A model generated the notes under the pieces. That model was not told the DNA's origin. It was given only the letters and a program-made list of their open reading frames with translations, and ran no database searches. Position numbers and translations under genes: made by a program. DNA of 49,983 nucleotides, taken from contig LCFW01000009.1 in assembly GCA_000999315.1 (NCBI GenBank), positions 1 through 49,983 of the forward strand, in the 5' to 3' direction. Positions 24,140-32,368 of the stretch are shown in pieces (the first letter of the stretch is position 1; each line of letters begins with the position of its first letter). The DNA is from Candidatus Peregrinibacteria bacterium GW2011_GWF2_43_17. GTDB lineage: Bacteria; Patescibacteriota; Gracilibacteria; UBA1369; UBA12470.

Positions 24140-24784
24140 TCAGGGCTTGTTTCTATATAATTCCGCATCTTCTCTTGTAATCATATTATCTCCGTTTACA
24201 TCGTCTGCCGCACTGACAAACCCATCACCATTAATATCGTTAGGGATGAAGGAGTCCTCTGTAAGCCTCCTAATAACGATTCCTTGAACAGCGGCTTGCA
24301 TACATTGTATTAACATGTCTTGTCGCCCAATAAGCGTATCGAGTGGAGGTCGTATTTCGTCACCCCAAGACTGTGGTACCTCACCTCTTGCTACAGACGC
24401 ATCAATCCTTGCTAAATCAGCAGTTGTGCAAATAGCGACTTGCCAAGGACGATTTACGTAACCGATAGGAATTGAGAATTCATCAGCCGATATGCGGCTA
24501 TCTGAATCTTCAGGGCCACGTACTCGATCTAATCCACCATTGTAATGATTTACAATTCCCGTACCCGCAGGAACATTATTGGTGATAAAAGAAAGACCAT
24601 CATACTCCCTAATCCAGTTTGAAACATCGCTAATACATGTTTTTCCATTAGGGATTTGCGTATTGCATTCAGCAACAGTTGCGAGTTGATCTATATTGCC
24701 AGTAGTAGGGTTGGCACTACTTGCCAATGCTACATTGGCTACAAGCGATAAGGACCCACCTAATTTTACTAAACGACTAATCAT
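24140..24784 (-). CDS. Secreted protein with a C-terminal dockerin-like EF-hand pair
   Basis: The 214-residue protein has a short signal peptide (about 1-24, ending ALASSA). The middle part (25-180) contains several Cys and is not recognised. The end carries two calcium-loop motifs, DINGDGFVSAAD and DVNGDNMITRED, arranged as in type I dockerin repeats. Dockerins bind cohesins, but no cohesin is seen here, so calcium-dependent folding or attachment is the safer reading. It has the best consensus promoter of the window and flanking repeats, as in acquired DNA. Confidence 0.75.
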   Translation of the reverse strand: MISRLVKLGGSLSLVANVALASSANPTTGNIDQLATVAECNTQIPNGKTCISDVSNWIREYDGLSFITNNVPAGTGIVNHYNGGLDRVRGPEDSDSRISADEFSIPIGYVNRPWQVAICTTADLARIDASVARGEVPQSWGDEIRPPLDTLIGRQDMLIQCMQAAVQGIVIRRLTEDSFIPNDINGDGFVSAADDVNGDNMITREDAELYRNKP

Positions 24785-24817
24785 ATAAATAGATTACGGG
24801 GTATATGTCTGCGTGGA

Positions 24818-24846
24818 ACAGTACCATGTTGTCACGAACTTGTCAA
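24818..24846 (-). promoter_or_regulatory. Promoter of the dockerin-like gene
   Basis: Minus strand TTGACA (24841-24846), exact 17-nt spacer, TACTGT (24818-24823). Predicted start near 24811, 27 nt before the ATG. Confidence 0.7.
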
Positions 24847-24895
24847 TAGGTTGTATCTAAAAAGGCACCAGTTTCCCCAATGCGCGTTTTGTTTT

Positions 24896-24940
24896 TTAAA
24901 ACTATCCTCGTAGATTCGAGGTATCTGGATGGAACGAAAA
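24896..24940 (+). repeat. Dispersed repeat C, copy 2
   Basis: AAAACTATCCTCGTAG, then ATTCGAGGTATCTGGATGGAA, parallels 24033-24075. It lies just after the 3' end of the Fic gene. Confidence 0.5.
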
Positions 24941-24963
24941 TTTTCGACCTGCAATTTTGCATC

Positions 24964-26007
24964 TTAAGCCCAGATATATTTCGCAGTCTTGTAATCGCCC
25001 TCCTTTTTCATAATCCCTAACTCGATATATTTCTGAAACCTCAAGCGTACGGCTTCTGATGTCAGCTTCTTGGAAGTTAACTTAAGCGCTTTTTTCATAG
25101 TCAGCTCGTTGTTTTTCGCGAGATAATTGAGGATTTTTTTATCAAATTTATTCATAATCTTCCATTGCGGCAATGCATGTAATTTCATCAACCTTTCAAT
25201 TAACACCTTGCTATCAAAAACTTTTTGTTGAGATTCCGTAATCCCTTTCAAGTAGAATTCCACAAACTCCGTTAAATCTTTTTGATCTCTTCCCCTGTTT
25301 AGAGCGAAATGATAGCGTTTTACATTTGCGTAATAATATTCAGATAAATTATAGAGTTTTTGCAGGTTATATCCCGCTTTTTTTAGCAACATATCTTCAA
25401 TGACTCTTACAGTCCTGCCATTCCCGTTAATGAACGGGTGAATAGCTATAAAAACGAAATGGAATATGCCCGGAATTATAATTTTGTCCAAAGCATCGTT
25501 ATTGTTTGTAAAATAGTTCAGCTTTTTCATCAATTTGGGTACCTCTTTCGGTTCCGGAAAAGTATAACTAATCTGATCCGTAAAAGGATCTCCAAGATAA
25601 TTTTTTATATTTCTATATCGACCGGCTCTATAATCCGGTTCCGTTAAAGAACCTTTCAGCCCTTCGCTTATTTGACTATGGACATCGATAATCAAGTCAT
25701 CCGAAAGCCTTTTTTTCAGATATTTCGAGATAGCCATGTGGGCATTTGCAACATTCAAAATTTCGCGCTCTTCTTCATTTTTAGCCTTTTTGGAATAAAG
25801 AACTTTTTGCGCCGAGTTGTAATCTATCAAGCTGTATTCGATTTTTGTCGAACTATAAGCTTGCCTTAAATAATTATGTTTAAAGATTTCTTGAAATAAC
25901 TCGTGCGTTATGGATAAGGCATTGAGTTGCTTTTCTTGCTTTTTAATTTGCGAAAGCAATGCTTTTATTTTCGGCGTTTCCGTTAATTCGTAATTTAGTA
26001 TAATCAT
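24964..26007 (-). CDS. Fic-domain protein (class II, self-inhibited type)
   Basis: The Fic core motif HPFINGNGR is at residues 190-198, intact for AMP transfer to target hydroxyls. An N-terminal inhibitory helix motif S-x-x-x-E (SSTKIE, 52-57) marks a class II Fic protein. The C-terminal 60 residues form a winged helix (LTMKKALKLTSKKLTSEAVR), common in this group and perhaps DNA-binding. I use the ATG at 26007 because the predicted transcription start (about 26028) lies downstream of the GTG at 26034. The 347 residues match the family. No antitoxin gene is adjacent. Confidence 0.9.
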   Translation of the reverse strand: MIILNYELTETPKIKALLSQIKKQEKQLNALSITHELFQEIFKHNYLRQAYSSTKIEYSLIDYNSAQKVLYSKKAKNEEEREILNVANAHMAISKYLKKRLSDDLIIDVHSQISEGLKGSLTEPDYRAGRYRNIKNYLGDPFTDQISYTFPEPKEVPKLMKKLNYFTNNNDALDKIIIPGIFHFVFIAIHPFINGNGRTVRVIEDMLLKKAGYNLQKLYNLSEYYYANVKRYHFALNRGRDQKDLTEFVEFYLKGITESQQKVFDSKVLIERLMKLHALPQWKIMNKFDKKILNYLAKNNELTMKKALKLTSKKLTSEAVRLRFQKYIELGIMKKEGDYKTAKYIWA

Positions 26008-26034
26008 TGTCAGGACCTTAAGCCTTACATACAC

Positions 26035-26062
26035 ATAATATCAGATTCCCAGATAAAAACAA
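26035..26062 (-). promoter_or_regulatory. Promoter of the fic gene
   Basis: Minus strand TTGTTT (26057-26062), 16-nt spacer, TATTAT (26035-26040), giving a leader of about 21 nt. Confidence 0.55.
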
Positions 26063-26256
26063 GTAGCTTTACTCCAAATTTACTCCAAGTTTTATTCCAA
26101 GCTTACGGTTATCTGTATTTTGCACCGATACGGTTTATTTCTAACAATGTCCGATTTGTCCTTATGGCGATTTCGTTATTTTATCCATGATTTTATTTCG
26201 TAATAGAGGTCGCTTCGCGACTACGGGTTGTCAAAATAATGCCTTTCTTTAAGTTC

Positions 26257-26300
26257 GGTCAATCCACTTTGACTGGAAGTTTCGTGGAATTGTTGAAATG
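26257..26300 (+). repeat. Dispersed repeat B, copy 2
   Basis: GGTCAATCCACTTTGACTGG, then AAGTTTCGTGGAATTGTTGA, is the counterpart of 23898-23940. Confidence 0.65.
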
Positions 26301-26435
26301 TGTAGGATTCGTTATAGTCCCAGATACAACCCTCCCACCAGCAGAATACAAAGGTCCTTGGGAGATGGGAGCTAAATGTAACACAAATCTTTACTAATTT
26401 TTGCTATTAGTTGTCTCGAATTAACGGAGCACTTT

Positions 26436-26457
26436 GTTGACTTTGTCGACTTTTTTT
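26436..26457 (+). terminator. Terminator-like hairpin without a known gene
   Basis: GTTGAC-TTT-GTCGAC followed by seven T. No plus-strand gene lies upstream for more than 2.9 kb. Confidence 0.5.
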
Positions 26458-26460
26458 CTG

Positions 26461-26505
26461 TAAGGAGTTTCGCATTCGCGAAACAATTTAATAATAAAGG
26501 CCGTC
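26461..26505 (+). repeat. Two-hairpin repeat element, copy 2
   Basis: TAAGGAG, then GTTTCGC-ATTC-GCGAAAC (26467-26484) and a TTTAATAATAAAGG link. The first stem differs from copy 1 by paired changes; the second hairpin is not conserved here. Confidence 0.6.
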
Positions 26506-26681
26506 CAGTCGCCTTCGGCTCACTACCGGCTTCAGGTAGGGGTCGGTTTGATTTTCTACGAAATAAGTCACCTGTCGCTTACGCGAAGGATTCCTTATTT
26601 CTTGAAAATCATCCTTCGCTCTCGGAAGGCTCGATGGAACTCGCCTTCCTACCGCTTCGGAACGCCGCCCTCGCAACAGTC

Positions 26682-26757
26682 TGGTGCCCCCGACAGGAAT
26701 TGAACCTGTAATTACTCCTTAGGAGAGAGTCGTTATATCCATTTTAACTACGGGGAC
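26682..26757 (-). tRNA. tRNA-Arg (anticodon CCT)
   Basis: Minus-strand cloverleaf: acceptor GTCCCCG/CGGGGGC (one T-G pair), anticodon loop CTCCTAA (reads AGG), T arm ACAGGTTCAATTCCTGT, discriminator A and encoded CCA. It lies among repeat elements. Confidence 0.92.
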
Positions 26758-26780
26758 TGGATGTTCTTGAGTTTTTTACA

Positions 26781-26854
26781 TGGAGATCGCCTTCGGCGAA
26801 TCGCTTAATATGTTGCGCGTGGAGCGTCCCGCTAAGCGGGGCTTCCTATAGCGC
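26781..26854 (+). repeat. Two-hairpin repeat element, copy 3
   Basis: TGGAG, then a GATCGCC/GGCGAATC stem (26785-26802), a CTTAATATG link, then GCGC (26815-26818) with GCGC (26851-26854) and GGA/TCC closing CCCGCTAAGCGGG (26828-26840). Its 3' arm overlaps the stop codon of the neighbouring minus-strand gene. Confidence 0.6.
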
Positions 26855-27517
26855 CGTTATCCCCAACATCGGCTTCAAAATTATGTAATCCGTCCTGTCG
26901 ATCGGTAGTTCTTCTTTCTTTTTCACCTCGAATGATTCTAGTGGCTCAACCGTCGTTTTACCAACAGCTTTCAAGAATTCATCGAGCCCTCCTATATCCA
27001 ACTTGGAACCTGGAATTTTGTAATACATCGGGATGACGATTTTTGGCTCGATTTGTTCGATAACTTCGATAGCTTTTTTATAATCTATGACCAAATTCCC
27101 TCCTATCGGGACCAAAAGAATGTCGACATCCCCTATCGACTCGGTCAATTCACTTGTAAGCCTATGTCCGAGTCCGCTCAAGTGGCAAATTTTATACCCG
27201 TTAAAGAAGAAATTGTAAATAACGATTTTGCAGTTTGCGTTTTTTTCATCTTCGGCGCTTTTTGCGAAATGGAAGGCGTTATAACCTTCGATTCCTATAC
27301 CTTTTACCTCATATTCTCCGGGCCAAGAGAAAATTTTCGGTTCTCCTTCAACCTTGGCGACATTGCCTTCGCTGAATACAAGTTCGTCGGACAACGTGAC
27401 AACATCGGCTTTGAGCGCCGGAAGTTTGGTGCCCAGATTGGTGTAAGGATCGGTTACTATAGTCACCCCTTTGTCCTTGATTGTGAAACACGAGTGACCG
27501 TGCCAGATGATTTCCAT
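26846..27517 (-). CDS. Metallo-beta-lactamase-fold protein lacking metal ligands
   Basis: The 223-residue protein follows the UPF0173/UlaG-like fold: HGHSCFTIKDKGVTIVTDPY at the start, WPGEYEVKG, HLSGLGH, VDILLVPIGG and PKIVIPMYYKIPG at the right spacing. The zinc motif H-x-H-x-D-H, expected after DVVTLS at about residues 42-48, is replaced by SDELVFS, and the late His of IPMHY is Tyr. It therefore probably lacks hydrolase activity and may bind or scaffold. It is divergent from eno, with element copy 4 between them. Confidence 0.82.
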   Translation of the reverse strand: MEIIWHGHSCFTIKDKGVTIVTDPYTNLGTKLPALKADVVTLSDELVFSEGNVAKVEGEPKIFSWPGEYEVKGIGIEGYNAFHFAKSAEDEKNANCKIVIYNFFFNGYKICHLSGLGHRLTSELTESIGDVDILLVPIGGNLVIDYKKAIEVIEQIEPKIVIPMYYKIPGSKLDIGGLDEFLKAVGKTTVEPLESFEVKKKEELPIDRTDYIILKPMLGITAL

Positions 27518-27560
27518 ATAACTTTGAGATTAGAGTTTAGAGTAAAGCGGGGATATTTTA

Positions 27561-27624
27561 ACGGAGATTGCATTCGCAATCAAACTTGATAATATGGCGC
27601 AAGGAATACTTCATATCCTTGCGC
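27561..27624 (+). repeat. Two-hairpin repeat element, copy 4, abutting the eno start
   Basis: ACGGAG, then GATTGC-ATTC-GCAATC (27566-27581), a link ending ATAATATG, then GCGCAAGGA (27597-27605) paired with TCCTTGCGC (27616-27624) over a 10-nt loop. The second stem ends 2 nt before the enolase ATG and could affect its translation. Confidence 0.65.
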
Positions 27625-27626
27625 TT

Positions 27627-28901
27627 ATGAATAAAATTACAAAAATTCTTGCCCGTGAGATATTGGATTCGCGTGGAAATCCTACGGTTGAGGTGGATGT
27701 TTACTGCGGAGATGTTTTTGGGCGCGCGGCTATCCCGAGCGGCGCTTCTACAGGTGTACACGAGGCTTGCGAGCTTAGAGATGGTGACGAAAAAAGATTC
27801 CTCGGGAAAGGCGTCTTGAATGCGTGTAAAAATGTCGAAGGTGAGATTTTTAAACGAGTAAAAGGGATGGATGTTTCGAAGCAAGAGGATCTGGATTTCG
27901 CTCTTATCGAACTTGATAGCACCCCTAATAAAGGGCGACTTGGGGCAAATGCGATTTTGGGAGTTTCAATTGCAGCTGCCAAATGCGCGGCCAATCTGAA
28001 AGAAGTTTCTTTATATAAATATTTCGGTGCTCATGCGCATATTTTGCCCGTGCCGATGATGAATATTTTGAACGGCGGGAAACATGCCGATAGCGGGCTC
28101 GATATTCAGGAGTTTATGATTATGCCTGTTGGCGCGAAAACTTTCGTCGAAGCTGTAAGAATAGGAGCCGAGGTTTTTCATAATTTAAAAAAATTATTGG
28201 CGGATGATAAATATTCAACTTCCGTTGGAGATGAAGGCGGTTTTGCACCGACTTTGGCAAAAAACGAAGATGCTTTTGAGTATATTTTAAAAGCCATAAA
28301 AAGTGCAGGTTATAAGGAAGGAACCGACGTCGTATTGGCGATAGATGCGGCGGCCAGCAGTTTTTACGAAGAAACAAAAGGGTACAAGATGAAAATCAAC
28401 GGTAAAGAGGAAGTTTTATCGAGTGCCGATATGGTCGCTTATTATAAAAATTTAGTAAAAAAATATCCCATTGTTTCGATAGAAGACGGACTTGCGGAGG
28501 ATGACTGGAGCGGATTTAGATCGCTAACAGAATCTATCGGAGACAAGGTTCAAATTGTCGGAGACGATCTTTTCGCAACAAATGTAAAAAGATTACAAAG
28601 AGGCATAAATGAAAGCACCGCGAACTCGATTTTGATAAAATTAAATCAGGTCGGAACGATAACCGAGACCATGAATGCGATTCACATGGCGCATGCCGCG
28701 AACTGGACTGCAATCGTATCTCATAGAAGCGGTGAAACGGAAGACACAACGATCGCGGATTTCGTCGTAGGAATGGAAACCGGACAGATTAAAACAGGGT
28801 CTTTGTGCAGGACGGAAAGGGTTGCGAAATACAATCAGCTTATTAGGGTAGAGCAGGAGTTGGGAGACAGGGCGAAGTATATCGGGAAGGATTGGAGATG
28901 A
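27627..28901 (+). CDS. eno: Enolase
   Basis: Converts 2-phosphoglycerate to phosphoenolpyruvate in glycolysis. The 424-residue protein has the N-terminal [23 protein letters not shown] and [11 protein letters not shown] motifs, metal-binding Asp/Glu in VLAIDAAAS and [12 protein letters not shown], the catalytic Lys in [10 protein letters not shown], and the C-terminal SHRSGETED loop. I use the ATG at 27627 since it gives the family N-terminus; an upstream frame start (27594) lies in the hairpin. The only Shine-Dalgarno-like AAGGA (27601-27605) is 22 nt away and base-paired. The gene ends with TGA. Confidence 0.97.
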   Translation: MNKITKILAREILDSRGNPTVEVDVYCGDVFGRAAIPSGASTGVHEACELRDGDEKRFLGKGVLNACKNVEGEIFKRVKGMDVSKQEDLDFALIELDSTPNKGRLGANAILGVSIAAAKCAANLKEVSLYKYFGAHAHILPVPMMNILNGGKHADSGLDIQEFMIMPVGAKTFVEAVRIGAEVFHNLKKLLADDKYSTSVGDEGGFAPTLAKNEDAFEYILKAIKSAGYKEGTDVVLAIDAAASSFYEETKGYKMKINGKEEVLSSADMVAYYKNLVKKYPIVSIEDGLAEDDWSGFRSLTESIGDKVQIVGDDLFATNVKRLQRGINESTANSILIKLNQVGTITETMNAIHMAHAANWTAIVSHRSGETEDTTIADFVVGMETGQIKTGSLCRTERVAKYNQLIRVEQELGDRAKYIGKDWR

Positions 28902-28992
28902 ACGTGGCTATCCCTGAAAATCCTAGACACGCAAAAACCTGAGGGCACTAACATTAGTGAAGAAGTAGCCTCTGAAACAAAAAATTCAATTT

Positions 28993-29451
28993 ATGCGTCA
29001 AAAATTCATTTTATCTATACTAAACATTTTAACACTTTGCGTAATTATCGCCGCGGTTAGCGTCTTTTTTGTTAACAATACTCATTGGACTGGCTTCATT
29101 TTAATCATTCTCTCCGTACTTTGCGTAGCTTCTCTCGTACCATTCAAAATAAAACTAAGATCTATTCAGCCCGACATTATTTTTGGTTTGATAGATAATG
29201 GGATTTTAGCCATCTTAGCCATTTTGGGTGGTCATTTTGCTGGTGTAGCTGGCGCTATTTTAGGTGGTGTTGTCGGCAATGCTATAACAGACGGAATCGC
29301 CGGAATATTTGAAGGACATTACGCTGAAAAATTAAGATTACAGTTAGTTCCAGAAGAAAGGACGATGCTCAAATCGGCTGTTGGGAAAATGGCTGGTTGT
29401 CTTTTAGGCGCAGGCGTTGTTTTGGTTATTGCCAACCTCATAAATTTTTAA
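28993..29451 (+). CDS. Small glycine-rich membrane protein of unknown function
   Basis: The 152-residue protein has about four membrane helices (near 8-28, 31-47, 60-100 and 126-150). The central part is Gly/Ala-rich (GGHFAGVAGAILGGVVGNAI) and ends in D-G-I-A-G-I-F-E, which recalls helix-packing segments of VIT1-like or transporter proteins, without a firm match. It follows eno by 91 nt on the same strand and could be cotranscribed. Confidence 0.7.
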   Translation: MRQKFILSILNILTLCVIIAAVSVFFVNNTHWTGFILIILSVLCVASLVPFKIKLRSIQPDIIFGLIDNGILAILAILGGHFAGVAGAILGGVVGNAITDGIAGIFEGHYAEKLRLQLVPEERTMLKSAVGKMAGCLLGAGVVLVIANLINF

Positions 29452-29458
29452 AAATAGT

Positions 29459-29512
29459 GTCCGACTATTGTCGGAAAAAAGAAAAGCATACATCGCCTAA
29501 TAGCGTGTATGC
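29459..29512. terminator. Two hairpins after the small membrane protein gene
   Basis: TCCGAC-TATT-GTCGGA (29459-29474) and GCATACA...TGTATGC with an inner CGC/GCG (29487-29512). No U tract follows on the plus strand, so factor-independent termination is doubtful. Confidence 0.35.
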
Positions 29513-29604
29513 GGCTCGGCTGAAAGCCTCGCCCATATCACTTTGTCGTCATGTTGACCGTGGGTTTATTTTCGTATACCATTTGTCACCTTTAAAAGTA
29601 ATCT

Positions 29605-31719
29605 ATGGCTCCACGACTTCTACAATCTCCGATCAACGAAGAAACTATTGAGACGTATACGCGATATTCCGAGCTTCTCGAACAAGCATCCAACCCTGAA
29701 ACGGCAAGTCGCATAATTAGAGATGAAGTTTGTTCCGTTTTTAGGAACGGGGAAACTCATAATCGTATCGTTCTTGGTCTAAGAAGATATTTGGCCGTAA
29801 TAAGATCCAGAGTGGAACAACTTATGTCGGTGAATCCCGAACCCCTCAAGAGGGAAAATGGCACTTTCAAAAGTTCTCCGCGCACAAGAATCAAACTACT
29901 CCAAGAACTTTGTTCGAGACCCGTAATGCGACAAAATTTCGCACGAAATGATTTAGCACAACACGGCGAAGAATGGTGTGTAGACCAATGTATTATTGAC
30001 CCCGACTTGATTGATGACCATCTGCTCGAATGTTTGGGGCTTGATGAATTTATGCCGAAAAATGTCGAGGCTTGTTTTCCTCCCTCGAGAAAATCCATAC
30101 CGAGACAAGATCAGATTGCGGTCAGGGCGGAAGCTGTCCCGAGTGTAAAAGATATGTTTGCCACAGGGCTTGAACCTTTGCTTTTACAAGATGAGGAGTT
30201 GCAACTCGATGACAATGTACGCTATTTCCGATTTTTCAGAATCACGAAAGGTAAAAATCGCGGCAAGATTTTAGGAACATATAATACCCCCGATCATAAA
30301 AAGGATGTTTTCCTGGTTGATGATATAAATTCCGCTTATCGAAGAGTGGACCATATTTTACAAGGTTACGATGAAGAGATTCGTATTTTGCAAACCATAG
30401 ATCGAAATATAAGACCTGTACGAGACAGGTATAATAAAGACTGGAAAAGTGTAAAAGAGAATAAGGAACTGCCTGCTTTGACAGCTAAAATCACGAGTAT
30501 CGCCGATACGTTAAGTCCGCATGTAAAAAACGAGCATAAGAAAAATATCAGGAGGCAGGTCGCTGAATGTTTGACCGTTTTAGACAGCCGCGGGCGCGTC
30601 AATCCAAATGCGAAAGCGGCCAGATTAAGTACGGTACTTGATCGTATAGGCCGCAGGATAAGTGAGATTTCCGGCATTTCACAACATCTCGCGGGTGATC
30701 GTGTTCATTTGGGCAGATATCTCGAAGAAGAGCGCGGATTGGTTGTTGAGTTTTGCGATAAGGTCGAAGATGGCGCAAAACGGCACGATGGTAACTTGGC
30801 GGTGCTCGATACGGAACACGAAATCGAAGATAAATATCGCGCGAGAATATTGGCTAATTTAAGAGAAGCCAAAAGAACTTTTGAAAGATTTAAATTTCAA
30901 CCTTATTTGGCTCTTTCCGCCGATATGATAAGGGATCTCGACATCGTTATTGATTCCGTTGAAAACCGAAAAGAAAATCCCGAAGATCGAGTGGCTCGAC
31001 AACAAGCCTTTTTGAGGGTTTACGCGATCGCAAAAATGATCAAGTTGGAACACATGGTGGTTATGTCGAGAGATCGGTTCTTTAAGCCCGGTCGGAATCT
31101 GGAGGATTTAAACCCGGGATCTTTATTTGGAGAGATCAAAAAGCTTCAAGCATACTTTTCGCCAAAAAAACGCGCCGTGAGAAAAGATGTAAAGGTCCGA
31201 CCTGTCACTGGAGCCGATGTCGTTATCCCAAATTCTTATCCGTTATATGTCGCAATACATGCGAAAATAAGAGAACTCTTACAACTTGCCAGGAGGGCTT
31301 GCAGTCGCGAATTACGAACAGCCGACAAAGCGGAAGAACGCGTGAAGCTGCTCCTTGAAATCGACCGGCGACTAAAAGTTTTCAGCATATCGAAATTGAT
31401 GGAAGATATGCCTCCTGCGATACCCGAAACCGGTATCGCCAGGAATATCGAAGGGTATCGGAACGACCAATTTGCAAAAGCGGCGTTTAAAGAATTGAAC
31501 GATTTATTTACTCCGGTTTATCAAGATCCATGGTTTGATCATGCAGCTCAATTAGAGGCTGTTCTTGAAAAAGCATCGGAATTAATAGATTCGATGATTG
31601 AGCCACTCGGAATACTCGAGGGCGATGATGCACTTAGGCGAAAATTCGTATCCGATGTTACAATGTGCGGAGATCATGCTAGAAAGATCGTGACTGGGAA
31701 ATTTGGGATACGGAAGTAA
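29605..31719 (+). CDS. Large helical protein of unknown function
   Basis: I do not recognise this 704-residue protein. It has no signal peptide or membrane segment and is rich in Arg, Glu and Asp, with long amphipathic helices. A segment at about 207-240 (VRYFRFFRITKGKNRGKILGTYN) looks like a small beta domain. Two Cys clusters (WCVDQC near 124 and HLLECLG near 140) are notable. The overall look is of a soluble nucleic-acid-associated or structural protein, which is a guess. It is bounded by hairpins on both sides, so it is probably monocistronic. Confidence 0.8.
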   Translation: MAPRLLQSPINEETIETYTRYSELLEQASNPETASRIIRDEVCSVFRNGETHNRIVLGLRRYLAVIRSRVEQLMSVNPEPLKRENGTFKSSPRTRIKLLQELCSRPVMRQNFARNDLAQHGEEWCVDQCIIDPDLIDDHLLECLGLDEFMPKNVEACFPPSRKSIPRQDQIAVRAEAVPSVKDMFATGLEPLLLQDEELQLDDNVRYFRFFRITKGKNRGKILGTYNTPDHKKDVFLVDDINSAYRRVDHILQGYDEEIRILQTIDRNIRPVRDRYNKDWKSVKENKELPALTAKITSIADTLSPHVKNEHKKNIRRQVAECLTVLDSRGRVNPNAKAARLSTVLDRIGRRISEISGISQHLAGDRVHLGRYLEEERGLVVEFCDKVEDGAKRHDGNLAVLDTEHEIEDKYRARILANLREAKRTFERFKFQPYLALSADMIRDLDIVIDSVENRKENPEDRVARQQAFLRVYAIAKMIKLEHMVVMSRDRFFKPGRNLEDLNPGSLFGEIKKLQAYFSPKKRAVRKDVKVRPVTGADVVIPNSYPLYVAIHAKIRELLQLARRACSRELRTADKAEERVKLLLEIDRRLKVFSISKLMEDMPPAIPETGIARNIEGYRNDQFAKAAFKELNDLFTPVYQDPWFDHAAQLEAVLEKASELIDSMIEPLGILEGDDALRRKFVSDVTMCGDHARKIVTGKFGIRK

Positions 31720-31749
31720 CCTGCCTGTTGGCAGACAGGGCGAATTTTA

Positions 31750-31768
31750 AAAACCGTGAGACGGTTTT
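31750..31768 (+). terminator. Hairpin after the 704-residue gene
   Basis: AAAACCGT-GAG-ACGGTTTT, an 8-bp perfect stem starting 31 nt after the stop and ending in TTTTCTC. It is likely the terminator. Confidence 0.6.
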
Positions 31769-31779
31769 CTCGCACTTAC

Positions 31780-32362
31780 AAAAAACAGCCACTAGTTCCG
31801 AAATCCTATCAATGACATTTATAGTACACTGAGGACAATGTCCAGAATAAGTGGCTGACGGGTAGGTGACCAAACCTCCTCTATATGATGCTTTGTTCCG
31901 GTCTAGTTTATGGCCTGACCACGGCCGCCCCTTTATGTATCTTAGTGGCTGCGTAAAGCTGCACTTTGGAGAGACTAAAATACGAAGCTAAATTTTCGTG
32001 CGAGCCTTTAATCTCGCGCGCGATCTCCAGGGTCTCTTCCACATGGGAAGATGGGGATCAGTTACAAAGCAATCCTGAGAACCAAGAATCTTGGTTTTTC
32101 CGAATTTGGATTCGGGGGTAGCGTTGGCTTTTCTCGTCCCGCTTAGCGGGAGAGAATTTAGCGGCTTTCCCTTACCTGTTGGAGATTCGGATTGGCCTCT
32201 GTTTGAAGGTGAGCCCGATAAATATAATTTTTAGGCTGCAAACCTTACGTTTTAGAGGTGAAGTCCCTTAGCTCTACAGGATGGCTTTCTTTTGTTTTGG
32301 TTTTAAGCGCTTGTCGCGCCAGATGTGAAAGAACTTTTTTGAACATTTGAAAATCAAGTGTT
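31780..32362 (-). ncRNA. Candidate structured minus-strand RNA of about 580 nt
   Basis: A 700-nt gene-free gap holds a minus-strand unit with a promoter (32369-32396) at one end and a terminator at the other: CAGCCACT pairs with AGTGGCTG (31786-31857), then TTTTTT (31780-31785). Between them are many inverted repeats: AGAGAC/GTCTCT (about 31965-32035), GCGAG/CTCGC, CCAAGAATCTTGG (about 32080), CCGAATTTGGATTCGG (about 32100) and TCCCGC/GCGGGA (32137-32151). I could not match it to RNase P RNA, tmRNA, 6S or SRP RNA by their conserved cores. A 41-codon frame (MTRTLDFQMFKKVL...) lies near the 5' end. Confidence 0.45.
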
Positions 32363-32368
32363 CGTGTC

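Larger units (their letters stand above)
26063..26460. other. Gene-free stretch with repeat B copy 2 and an orphan terminator
   Basis: No convincing coding frame. It holds repeat B copy 2 (26257-26300) and a plus-strand terminator-like hairpin at 26436-26457. A small plus-strand RNA is possible but no clear promoter was found. Confidence 0.5.

Noticed and set aside
24964-26007. Fic protein as half of a toxin-antitoxin pair
   Set aside because: No small antitoxin gene is adjacent and the inhibitory helix is inside the same protein.
31679-31873. Minus-strand 64-codon frame after the 704-residue gene
   Set aside because: It covers the terminator hairpins of both strands and overlaps the end of a real gene.
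31780-32362. tmRNA or RNase P RNA
   Set aside because: No T-loop and CCA end, no tag frame ending in Ala-Ala-stop, and no GAGGAAAGTCC core could be found on either strand.
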